Assembly: GCA_024195585.1 (NCBI GenBank)
Contig: SWBL01000053.1
Coordinates: 123,281 to 187,280, forward strand
Origin: Aureobasidium sp. EXF-3400
Lineage: Eukaryota; Ascomycota; Dothideomycetes; Dothideales; Saccotheciaceae
Reading direction: 5' to 3'
Length of the DNA stretch: 64,000 nucleotides
The position numbers were made by a program, and so were the translations under genes. The notes under the pieces are model-generated. The model was not told where the DNA came from and did not search any database. It worked only from the letters and a program-made list of their open reading frames with translations. Below are positions 46,574 through 56,900 of this stretch, in pieces. The first letter of the stretch is position 1. Every line of letters starts with the position of its first letter.

Positions 46574-46648
46574 AGCAATGCGCAGAGAGAAGTGGCTGTG
46601 AGCAATGCGCAGGGGGAAGTGGCTATGAGCAATGCGCAGAGGAAAGCT
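46574..46648 (+). repeat. 27-bp tandem repeat
   Basis: Copies at 46574-46600 and 46601-46627 and a partial third from 46628. Each begins AGCAATGCGCAG, with a few substitutions between copies. Confidence 0.88.
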
Positions 46649-47240
46649 CGGCGACGGTGGAAGAGAAGTGACGGTGTCGCCGTCGCAAGGAATGTTGTTG
46701 TTTTGGTGTTGCTCAGGTTTCGGCGCTATGGTTGGTGCGGAAGCGTGAATCACGTGAGATGGTCGTAGAAAGGGAAAGCTTTCTACAACACCATAATATG
46801 CTTGAGGTAGGCGATGACGATGCGCAGATGGAGCTCTTAGGGTGCAATGCAGAGTAACAGAACAAGGTGATGCACCGAAGTAACAGATTAAACTAAGCAA
46901 CGGGCTGCGCAGCAGCAGGCGTGTGAAGCAACAGCTTAGAGGGCACTTGTCTGCAGCGTCTTGTAAGCAAAAGACAAGGCAAGAGCAGAGGACAACAAGG
47001 CAGCGTGGAATTGAGGCAGTGAGAGAGTTGGGAACGTAGATGTGTGAGTAGTAAAGAGGAAGGTCAGTACCTACAATTGAGGTTGGATACTAAGGCTAGA
47101 GAAAGATTGGAAAGCGGAAGATAGAAGTAGGTGTTTAATATGGAAGGTGAGCTACCGACTTCGTGCCATGTTAGTATGTGAGGGATGGAAAACAGGGCAG
47201 TAACAAGGCCAAGTGATTATGGAAGGTGTGCCGAGAACAA

Positions 47241-47324
47241 TCTGGCAGGTGGTCTAGCAGATGGTCTGGCGGATGGTCTAGCGGATGGTCTAGCGGATGG
47301 TCCAGCAGATGGTCTAGCAGATGG
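47241..47324 (+). repeat. 12-bp minisatellite, seven copies
   Basis: Seven consecutive 12-mers of the form TCTAGCRGATGG with small variants. In one frame they encode GLAD repeats. The copies are nearly identical, so recent expansion is likely. Confidence 0.9.
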
Positions 47325-47517
47325 TCTAAGGGGTTGGGCCTATTCTTGTCCTATCTTGCCATTCTATATATGGAGCGTCTTTTGTAGGACTAGAATTGGT
47401 TTATCAATAGATAAAGGAGCTGGTATACAGTATACCGATGAATACGGAGCATAGAAGCCTAAACCTGTTATGAATATAGCAACGAAGACCTATAAGGATC
47501 TCTGCAACATACAAGCA

Positions 47518-49470
47518 CTATGAAGTGCTTCTCAACTTCTTCTGAGCCTTCTTCTTAGCCTTCTTCTTTTCCTTTTTCTTGCTATTGTTCTTGTTCTTCT
47601 TCTTATTCCGCTCAAGGCGCTGCCCACCAACCCGTGCATGAGTTGCGCTGACTGCCGCAGCCTTCTCTCTATGGCCATCTATCACAGACTTCCACTCTAC
47701 TAGTCCTTGGCAAAGCTGATCCTGTAAAAATTGGGTTGATGTGTACAGCCCAAATGACTGACCGTCAGTATCATCTCCTCCTCGTGTTCAAAAGTCTGTA
47801 ACGCGTATAGCTGTAGAAATGCATAATACTATATGGACTAGGACAGTGCCCATTGAGAGGCGACAACTTTTCGGCTCTCTGTGGCCACGCCTCCATTCCC
47901 GAATGTATTCGTGTCTTTTTATAGTATTTACTTTGCTCTTTACTGTAGTGGGAGTACGAAGAAAGTTATAGACTTTTGCATACGGGGAGGGTGGACACAA
48001 CATTCTAAGGGAAGCAGTTCTTGTGAGATCGTTCATCTTAGCATCTGTCACCCTGACAACCATGATCAACTCGCCATACTGTGTATGATACCGCTTAACG
48101 AACTCGTAGGTTCGTTCCCAGTTCGAAGAGATACCGTTGGTGCCCATTGAGACAAGGATAGGTCGCTTTCTTTCTACTGTTGAACGAAGCAGTTGGTTCG
48201 TTATTGCGAAAGTCGCTCGAGCCGCATTGAGACATATATGATTGGTGTCATAACGTTGCGAACGATGTCCAAATTCGAGGGGGTGCTGTCTGACGAGTTT
48301 CATCTCTGTTTCTGGATCTGACGCGAAGGATGGCATAGCCCGAGACTTTGTTCGGTACGATGCAATAAGAGCAGCTGATTCGATGTCAGGGTAGAGTGTC
48401 CGAAGTGCAGACAGTGTTGACTTTGCGATTCGTGTAACCTTATCGGAGTATTTTCCAACGAAGTTTGCCTGCGATCCGGACTGTCGAAAGAAGAGAATAG
48501 CATGCAACCGTGGATTTCCAGTGTTCGCTAGTGCAAGTAGTTCCTGGATCTCGTCATCTGATGGCACGACGTGTTGATCCTGGTCAACAATGTCGTAATA
48601 CTGGGTTGGATCCTAGGCAACCCCATTCTCCCTCAATGCAATTGCATGAGTGTTGGCGTCATATTTTCCGTCACCATATCCCACCTGGAAGTGACTGGCA
48701 TACATAGCTTGGTTCAAGAAGCCAATCTTGCATAGAGAGCAACTGACAAAACCAGGGAGGTGGTACCGTAGTTGACCATGGAACTTTGCCCAGTGTAGAA
48801 CAGCATGCGACAATGACCTAAACTCGTGGTCACTGTCGTAATGAAGGTTCCATTGTGTTTCAACGTTAGGACCTTGAGGACAGGTGTACGATTTGGGAAA
48901 TGTCGATCTATCCATCTGGGAGCAAGACCTCGAGTTATAATGAATAAACCGCTGCCATTCATCCAAGAACGACCTGCCGCACCCGAACTCACAGGCAAGC
49001 TGACCGCAGCTGTCAAGGATTGGTCGGTGCTTCGGTGATTCCAAGTGCTGGTACCAAGCGTAGATTGGTGTGTCGGACGGCCACTCATCATGGCAGTCTG
49101 GGTCAGGACATCTGAAACTGGCTGACTGAACGTCTTGGCCTTCTGGGAGAAAGCAACGTGCTGTTCTTGTCTGGAGTCCTGAATCTGACTTGTGGTCTGA
49201 GAAGATAAGCGATTGCTTGGTCTTTTTGTAATCTTCAATGTATCCTGGATTGGACTTGTCGACGTTGAGATCGGATGACACATCTGACTGGTCATCACTG
49301 TCAGATCCAGAGGAATCATCGCTCTCAGATCTAGAGAGGTTATCGCTGTGATACTGAGAAGAGTCATCGCTGACAGGTTCAAAGGGATCATCAATGGATG
49401 CGTTCTCGTTGGCTAAGACTGGGACCAGTAGTTGATCAAGCTCATCTTTAGCGGACACCTTGCAAAACAT
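47518..49470 (-). pseudogene. C2H2-like zinc-finger ORF with two in-frame stops
   Basis: From ATG 49470 (MFCKVSAKDELDQLLVPVLA) to TAG 47518 one frame of 651 codons is open except at codon 286 (TAG, 48613-48615) and codon 561 (TGA, 47788-47790). The first third has an acidic Ser/Asp-rich stretch. Irregular Cys/His fingers follow: C-x4-C..H-x6-H near residue 120, CEFGCGRSFLDEWQRFIHY, and CSLCKIGFLNQAMYASH. The rest is unrecognised and ends in a Lys-rich tail (KKKNKNNSKKKEKKKAKKK). The TAG could be CAG and the TGA could be CGA before mutation. Introns could remove one or both: TTTTTACAG near 47714 is a fair acceptor, and a shifted frame there reads TFEHEEEMILT. The gene is probably transposon-linked or dispensable, since an inverted repeat flanks most of it. 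Confidence 0.55.
47775..47886 (-). repeat. Inverted repeat, left copy
   Basis: The reverse complement of this segment aligns with 49527-49640 through CCACAGAGAG, TTGCCTCTCA-like, ATTATGCATTTCTA and ACACGRGGAGG blocks with a few short indels. Similarity extends weakly on both sides. Both copies show traces of the same coding sequence. Confidence 0.65.
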
Positions 49471-49526
49471 GTTGGGGCTTACTATTTCATGCAGAGCTTA
49501 AGCTGGTGCTCAAGGCAGAAGCATGT

Positions 49527-49640
49527 CCACAGAGAGTCGACAACTTGTTGCCTCTCAGTGGATACCATCTTGTTTCACATCACTATTATGCATTTCTATA
49601 GCTATGCGTTACATACTTTAGTACACGGGGAGGCAGCGAA
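49527..49640 (+). repeat. Inverted repeat, right copy
   Basis: Partner of 47775-47886 in opposite orientation. Its plus-strand translation CLSVDTILFHITIMHFYSYA resembles LSMGTVLVHI on the minus strand of the left copy, so it is a fragment of the same gene or element. Confidence 0.65.
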
Positions 49641-50421
49641 AGTGTATCGCAAGATGTCTGGTGTACCATCACGAGTACGATCTTTTAGCAACAACGACCG
49701 GCGACGCTCTGAAACTCATGCGACCGAGGCTTCTGTGTATAAAGTGCATGCCAGGAACAAGTGATAGAACAAATATCACGTTGTTCAAAAGATATGTTGT
49801 CGAACACTGAGGGGAGCATCGTGAGGAGGGTAACCCTGACTCCAAAGCATGCACGTTATAGGGGCTGGGTTTGGCGGGCTCAGACCAGAGGTCTGAACTC
49901 CTTCGAGACTGATGAAATATCCGGTAGATGGTATACGCTGCGAGAAGAAGAGTCAGAAAGACCTACAGCGATAGAAGTGCTACATGAGTTGATCTGATAG
50001 AAAAGGTTGGATAAAAATAGCTGCCAGTTGGCCTTGTGGTCGAACAAGTGCGGGAAGAGGCTTGGCAGTGGTGCAACGCGTTCTTTCCGAGAGCTGGAGC
50101 TTCTTGGAGGGCAAGGGGAAATAGTGGCCGTTCCATCAGCTCCACGCTGGCATCTTGAAAGGGGTGCGCATTCTCGTTCTATCTCATCCTTCAGAAACGT
50201 CTCTCCTCCTTCTCTTCTTTCTTCCACTTGTTGTAATCTCTTCTTTCTTTTCGTCCATCCGACGACTTTGACCCTTCCATAATTCTTGTTGCTTCGTTTC
50301 CGTTGCTTGTGCCAACTCGAGCTCCAATTAGCTTGAGTAGGCGCTTCTGAAAAAGCAAGGCCAAGCACACCCGGACAGTCCGACTTCAACCAGATCATAA
50401 CAGCCACGTTACCTCGTCAAC
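49641..50421. other. Intergenic, promoter of PMT2
   Basis: No gene supported. A CT-rich block at about 50180-50265 lies some 160-240 bp upstream of the PMT2 start, typical of fungal promoters. Confidence 0.4.
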
Positions 50422-52755
50422 ATGGCTGCGACAAATCAAGGATTTGCAACAGGCGCAGACCGCGATGCCGCCGAGTTGAGAAGAAGAGCTGGCGCTCCAG
50501 CACAGAATGGCGCTGTCCAACAGCAGCCCATCATCGATGACAAGAAGAAGCAGCAGGTAAATGGAGCCCTCTCCAATTTACTGCGCATTCAAACTGACCC
50601 GCATCTCTAGGCTAGGAGCATTCTGAATGTCATCGACGACTGGGAGCCCATCTTCGCACCTATCCTCTTTACCGCACTCGCCTTCTTCACCCGTCTATGG
50701 AAGATCGGCCTCTCACCCATTGTCACCTGGGATGAGGCGCATTTCGGCAAATTCGGATCGCACTACTTGCAACGCGAGTTCTATTTCGATGTCCACCCTC
50801 CGCTAGGAAAGATGCTGGTTGGCCTTTCAGGTTATCTGGCCGGATACAACGGTACCTTCGAGTTCAAGTCTGGTGAGACTTACCCCGAGGAGATCAACTA
50901 TGTCTTTATGCGCCAGTTCAATGCAGCCTTCGGTGCACTGTGCATTCCCCTGGCCTACTACACAGCAAAGGAGCTTAACTTCCGCAAGACCACCGCCTGG
51001 TTCGTCACCCTGATGGTTCTGTTCGAGAACTCGTATGCCACCATCAGTCGTTTCATTCTGCTCGACTCCATGCTTCTCTTCTTTACTTTCACCACCGTTC
51101 TTTGCTGGGCTCGCTTCCACAGGCTCCAGAACCAGTCTTTCTCTGCTCAGTGGCTTCTGTGGCTTTTGCTCAGCGGTCTCTCAATCGGCTGCGTCTGCAG
51201 TGTTAAGTGGGTTGGTATGTTCGGAACCGCTCTGGTTGGTCTGTACACCATCGAAGATCTCTGGAACAAGTTCGGCGACCTCAAGATGCCCAAGGTATGC
51301 TAAAAAGATGTGGTAGAATCAAGAACTAGGTGCTGACACATATTCCTCCAGACTGAGCTCGCAGCTCACCTCGGTTTCCGCGTCGTTGGCCTGATCATCA
51401 TCCCCCTGGTCGTCTACATGTTCTCGTTCTACCTCCACTTCTTGATTCTTGAGAACAGCGGTCCTGGTGATGCCCAGATGAGTTCTCTCTTCCAGGCCAA
51501 CCTCAAGGGTACCGAAGTCGGAGTCGACAGCCCTCTCGAAATCGCTCTTGGCTCTCGTGCCACCCTCAAGAACATGGGCTATGGTGGTGGTCTTCTGCAC
51601 TCTCACGTTCAGACCTACCCTGAAGGTTCGCAGCAACAACAAATCACTTGCTACCACCACAAGGACGCCAACAACGACTGGTTCTTCTACCCCAACCGCC
51701 ACGAGCCCGAGTTTGATCCCGAAGCTCCTCTCAAGTTTGTCGGCAACGGCGATGTTATTCGTTTGATCCATGCTCAGACTGGCCGTAATCTGCACTCTCA
51801 CTCGATTGCTGCTCCTGTCACCAAGGCCGATTACGAAGTTTCGTGCTACGGCAACACCACTGTTGGCGACACAAAGGATCACTGGGTCGTTGAGGTCGTC
51901 AATGACGCTTCTTCGCGCGATTTCTCTAAGGTCCGCACCCTGACTACTGCTTTCCGCCTCAGACACCCTGATCTCAACTGCTACCTTCGCGCTGGCAACG
52001 TCAACCTTCCTCAGTGGGGTTTCAAGCAGATTGAAACAACATGTGTCAAGGAAAACCACCCTCGCGATGTCTACACTCACTGGAACGTCGAGTCCCATTG
52101 GAACGACAAGCTTCCTGCTGCCGACACCGGTGCCTACAAATCTCCTTTCCTTCGTGACTTTATCCATCTGAACGTCGCCATGATGACTTCTAACAACGCC
52201 CTTGTCCCTGACCCTGACAAGCAGGATGACCTGGCTTCCGCTCCCTGGCAGTGGCCTCTTCTCAATGTTGGTCTCCGCATGTGCGGCTGGGACGACCACA
52301 TTGTCAAGTACTTCCTCCTCGGTAACCCCTTTGTCTACTGGGCCAGTACTGCCGCTCTTCCCACCTTTGGTCTTCTTGTTGTATACTACCTGATTCGCTG
52401 GCAACGCGGCTACACCGAGCTGTCGCAAAGGGATATTGACCAGATCCATTACTCTGGTATCTACCCTGTCATTGGTTGGTTCTTGCACTACGCACCTTTC
52501 ATGGCCATGGGTCGTGTTACTTATGTTCACCACTACTACCCTGCTCTCTACTTTGCTATCCTCTGCCTTGCTTTCTGCACCGACTGGGTTACAAGCCGTT
52601 TCCCTCGTGCTCTGCAGTATGGCGTCTACGCTGTTCTCTACACTGTTGTCATTGGCTTGTTCTGGATGTTCAGAGCCATCACTTTCGGTATGGAGGGAAG
52701 CCACACTCAATGGACTCACTTGAAGTGGCTCGACTCATGGCGCATGACCGACTAA
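50422..52755 (+). CDS. PMT2: Protein O-mannosyltransferase, PMT2 family
   Basis: Exons are 50422-50556, 50611-51294 and 51352-52755, giving 740 aa. The enzyme transfers mannose from dolichyl-phosphate mannose to Ser/Thr of secretory proteins in the ER membrane, normally as a heterodimer with a PMT1-type partner. After a cytosolic N-tail the first helix is followed by the lumenal loop TWDEAHFGKFGSHYLQREFY with the essential Asp-Glu pair (residues 86-87) and FDVHPPLGKML. Helices continue to about 310. MIR-type repeats occupy the lumenal middle (LHSHVQTYPEGSQQQQITCY). The C-terminal helices include IYPVIGWFLHYAPFMAMGR and VHHYYPALYFAI. SHYLQREFYFDVHPPLGKML and GYNGTFEFKSG point to subfamily 2. 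Introns are 54 and 57 nt. Confidence 0.95.
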
Positions 52756-53900
52756 ACGATGGTAGAATGAGAATATGGCTAAAAAATGAAGCCTGTGTGT
52801 TAGGAGAGAAAAGAACGAGTATGAAAACATATCAGTCTCGACATAAGCCAGATGTGGAGTTCTCAAGGTCGTGTGCTACAAAATGGGGGCAAGACAAAAC
52901 ATTTTCCTTGGTATAATCATCTCCTTTTACAAGTTAAACAGAACATCTCTTCTTATTTCGCCATTGTCGCCCCTATTTTCCGGTGTCATCGCCCAGAATC
53001 TGGTATTGGTGATGAAGAGAATCTATTATTGAACATGCAAACTGAAGACTAAACCATGACGTACAAGGTATGGACTCTTAGTGGGCGACTAGCCCAACTG
53101 CCTCGCATCTTAACATTAAAAAACACGAATCGTAGGTCATCGAAGGGGTCTCGTCCATCTGGAATTGAGCCTATTTGATGCTTTGCCTTGATATGGAAGG
53201 ATTGAACTCCTGACACTTTTATATTGTTCCTCCTATTCGATGTTGACAGCCCTACAGCTATAGAAAAGTGTCGTGTGATACAGAGAAACAAAGTATAAGC
53301 TTTTATATATAAAGTCCTAAAAGACGTGATGGTCCGAGACAAAGACGGTGCGCAGATGAAGTAGGATGTTCGTTGAAACAAAGGCGGAAAGCACGGGCCG
53401 CCCTGGACCGGTTGCAGCAGTCTAACCCTGAAGTCGAAAATGTGGGGAGCAGGAGAGGTACGGCAGGTTTAATGAATATCGGCACGTTGCCCTCGACCTC
53501 TGTAAGCTGAATGCTGAGAAGAGAGAGTCTGTGGCAGCAGCAGAGACAGTCAGCGATACCTGGACACTCCGACCGACTCGACGTGGCAAGAGCGTGGGAA
53601 ACAAGCAATAGGAGACAGTCTTGGAGAGAGTAATAATCAGGGCAATCGCAGTCAGCCGCCTTTGTGCTTCTTTCCCTTTCGACCCGAGATTGGACTGGGA
53701 GCATACGACGCCGCCAATCTTTTTTGTTCCTGCCTGGAAAGATTTCATACCTCATTAATACCGCCATAGTTGGGCACACGGCTTTCTTGTTGGCTACCGT
53801 ATCCCTACGTTGAACGAGCTTGTTGAAGACGCAGCTCTTTTTGGACAGCCACACGACACGGACGGCGCACTTGACATGAACATCTCACACTAGAGCGGCC
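52756..53900. other. Intergenic PMT2 / formin
   Basis: 1.14 kb with no supported gene on either strand. Minus-strand ORFs here lack recognisable features. The ATT-rich part around 53290 lies between the PMT2 3' UTR and the formin promoter. Confidence 0.4.
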
Positions 53901-56900
53901 ATGTTTTCTTCGGGCTCGGGCGATGCCAAAGGGCGGCAGACATCGGGCGGCAAATCCTTCTTCTCACGCCGCCACCACAAGGACAAGCACAACGAACACG
54001 TGCCTGACAGTCCCTCGCTGCCTTCGAACTGGTCGCAAAACCCTCTACCGCCTGTGCCTCCTCCGCACCAGCAACAACATCAGTATCAGCAGCCTCCTTC
54101 GTCGTCGCATTCGCATTCTTCGCGTCACTCTATCGACCATGGCGCTGGCCTCATGACCGCCATCCCCTACGACAGTGTACCCCGAGATACCAGGTCGCCA
54201 GTACGTGTCGATTACCTACCAGAGAACAGTTCACAGCTGCCTGCTGCGCCACGGCCACCGCAGCATGCATCACAGTACTCGCTGGCCAGCACTGGTCGAA
54301 CAAGCTCCTATGAGAACTCGATACACTCGCAGTATGACCAGTACCCTGCTTCGGATAGAGCCAGCATACGCTCTAGTCACAGCCACCGTACCTCAATATC
54401 CATGCACCCGCAACATTCGCCGTCTTCCTTCCCCAACATGTCGCTCGACGCGACCACCCTCCTACCACAATTAGCTCCTTCATCCACCCGTGGATCTCAA
54501 CAGAACGGTTTCCTTAGCGCCAACCAGCCGTCAGCCTTCAGCTCTACTGCATCCTTCACCCCCGATGGATTCAACCTACAACGGCCGTCCGACGACCGTA
54601 TTATCGAGAAGGAGTTTTTGGAGCTCATGCACAAGCGTGGGTGGAAGAGTTTGCCTGAACAGGCACGGAGACAAATGGAAGCATATCCTATAAACAAGAA
54701 ATGGACATTGGTGCATCAGGACAGACTGGCTGAGTGGCAGGGTGAACAGAAGAGACGCATGCACGCAAGGACAACAATAAACGCAGACTCAAGTCTGGGT
54801 ATTCTGGGCCGCGCCGATGAAGAAGGGAGCCCAGAATGGTATGTTCGCAAAGTCCTGGACAACTCAATCAGCGCGAAGCAATTGCAAAGTTTGGCCGTTA
54901 GTCTGCGTACCCAGCCTATTGGATGGGTCAAGGCTTTTGTGGAAGCACAGGGTCAAGTCGCTTTGGCAAATGTGCTCGGCAAGTACAATCGCAAGCAGAC
55001 GACAGGTCCGACAAATCCCACAGTTAACGACAAAGATTTGGACCGCGAATACGATATCGTCAAATGTCTAAAAGCATTGATGAACAACAAGTACGGAGCG
55101 GACGATGCTCTCGAACACGCCCCTATCGTTAATGCCCTCGGTGCATCCCTCATTTCTCCTCGCCTGAATACCAGAAAACTCGTCAGTGAAGTCCTCACCT
55201 TTTTGTGTCACTGGGCAGAAGGACGAGGCCACCAAAAGGTTCTCCAAGCTCTAGACTCGCTCAAGTCCTCGCAAGGAGAGAATGGTCGCTTTGATGCTTG
55301 GATGCGCATTGTTGAGGTCACCGTTGATGGCAGAGGCAAGATGGGTAGCTTGGTCGGAGCCAGTGACGAGGTCCGTAGTGGCGGTATTGGTATGGAGAAC
55401 TTGCTCATGGAATATGCGGTCGCATCTCTGTTCCTCGTCAACATGATTGTTGATGCGCCAGAAAGAGATTTGCATCTACGATGCCACATTCGTGCACAAT
55501 TCACGGCATGCGGCATCAAGCGTATTCTCAACAAGATGGAGCAGTTCCAGTACGATATCATCGACAAGCAAGTTGAGAGATACCGTTCGAACGAGATCAT
55601 CGACTATGAAGATTTGCTTGAAAAGGAGAATCAAGTTGATGGCCAAGAGCCAGAACCTCAGGATTTGAATGACCCTGTGCAGATTGTCCAGGCGATCATG
55701 TCAAAGGTGAACGGAAGTCATTCAGCAGATTACTTCGTATCATCTTTGCAGCATTTGTTGCTTATCAGAGACAACGAGGCCGAGGACAGGCTTCGCATGT
55801 TCCAGCTTGTGGACGCTATGTTGAGTTATGTAGCCATGGACAGGCGATTGCCTGATATGGATCTCAAGCAGAGTCTCAACTTTACCGTCCAGAGTTTGAT
55901 GGACAAGTTATACACAGACTCTGAAGCCCGGCAAGCGAGAGACGAAGCTTTGGAAGCTCGTCAGATTGCTGAATCGGCACTGGCTGAGCGCGATGAGTTG
56001 AGAGCTCAACTTGAGCTTGGTGCCGATGGCTTAGTTAAGAAACTCACACGCCAGCTTGAAGAGCGTGATTCGGTCGTCCAGATCCAACAACGCCAAATCG
56101 AAAGTCTCAAAGCAGAACTTGCTGAAGTTCAGCGTGTAAGAGCTTTGGAACTGCAACGCAACGAGCTTGAGACCAGAGAGTTGTATCTCATGCTGCGTGA
56201 TGCTCAAGATATCGCTGCTGCCTCAGCAAATAATGGAAGCAAAAGTGGTACAGCTGCTGATCCTGTTCAGATGCAAGGCATTTTGGATCGCGAAAGGCTC
56301 ATGGACCGCTTGGAGATGCAGCTCGAGAGAGCAAAGACACAAGCGAAACTCGAAGGTAGGGTTTGGCAACAGGTTGACCCCTCGGACAAGCTTCGTGAGT
56401 TGCGTGAGAAGATGGATGGCCCAGGTGGACCGACCAGTACAATTCCTGATAGCTTGCCTGACGGCTATATCGGAAGCGTTTCCAGAACACAGAGAGGCGG
56501 CATCACTCGCAAGCCACTTCCCGGTCAAACCCAACAAGACGGCGAGGAGTCTCTGGATGAGGATGACGAAGAGGACACGGTTTATGAGAAGCCTCGCATT
56601 GTTGAGATGAAGCGACCGAAGATCAGCTCTGCTCACGCTCAGGCTGGTTATCTTAACGACATTGTTAGCAAGGTCCGCCGTATCGATGCAAGCGATGATG
56701 AAGAGGATGGCACAGTCACTGGACCTTCAGACTCTAGGAACGTTTCCTCCCAATCCAGACATGTTTCGTCGCAATCTCGACATGTCTCCTCACATTCAAG
56801 AAATGGCTCTGCTCAGCATGTCAGAAATCCTTCTGCTCAACTCGCAGCAGATGGCGAGCCCAAATTCGATGGCGCGATGCCTCCACCTCCTCCACCCATG

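Larger units (their letters stand above)
46290..47517. other. Repeat-bearing gene-free stretch
   Basis: 1.2 kb between two remnants, with two minisatellites (46574-46648, 47241-47324) listed separately. Small ORFs here read through the repeats and are not supported as genes. I looked for long terminal repeats at the ends and could not identify a pair. Confidence 0.4.

Noticed and set aside
46290..47517. Long terminal repeat of a retrotransposon
   Set aside because: I searched by eye for TG...CA-bounded direct repeats and a primer-binding site and found no pair.
44476..49470. TAG read as glutamine (altered genetic code)
   Set aside because: Intact genes in the same window end in TAG (arylsulfotransferase-like, TRS120, PTH11-like), so TAG is a working stop. 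Mutation explains the interrupted frames better.
51319..52719. 466-codon minus-strand ORF over PMT2
   Set aside because: Same cause: antisense to a strongly biased coding sequence, with low-complexity Val/Glu-rich translation.
53049..53381. tRNA-like stretch downstream of PMT2
   Set aside because: A GTTCAATC-like B box is present on the minus strand, but no acceptor, D or anticodon stem could be folded around it.
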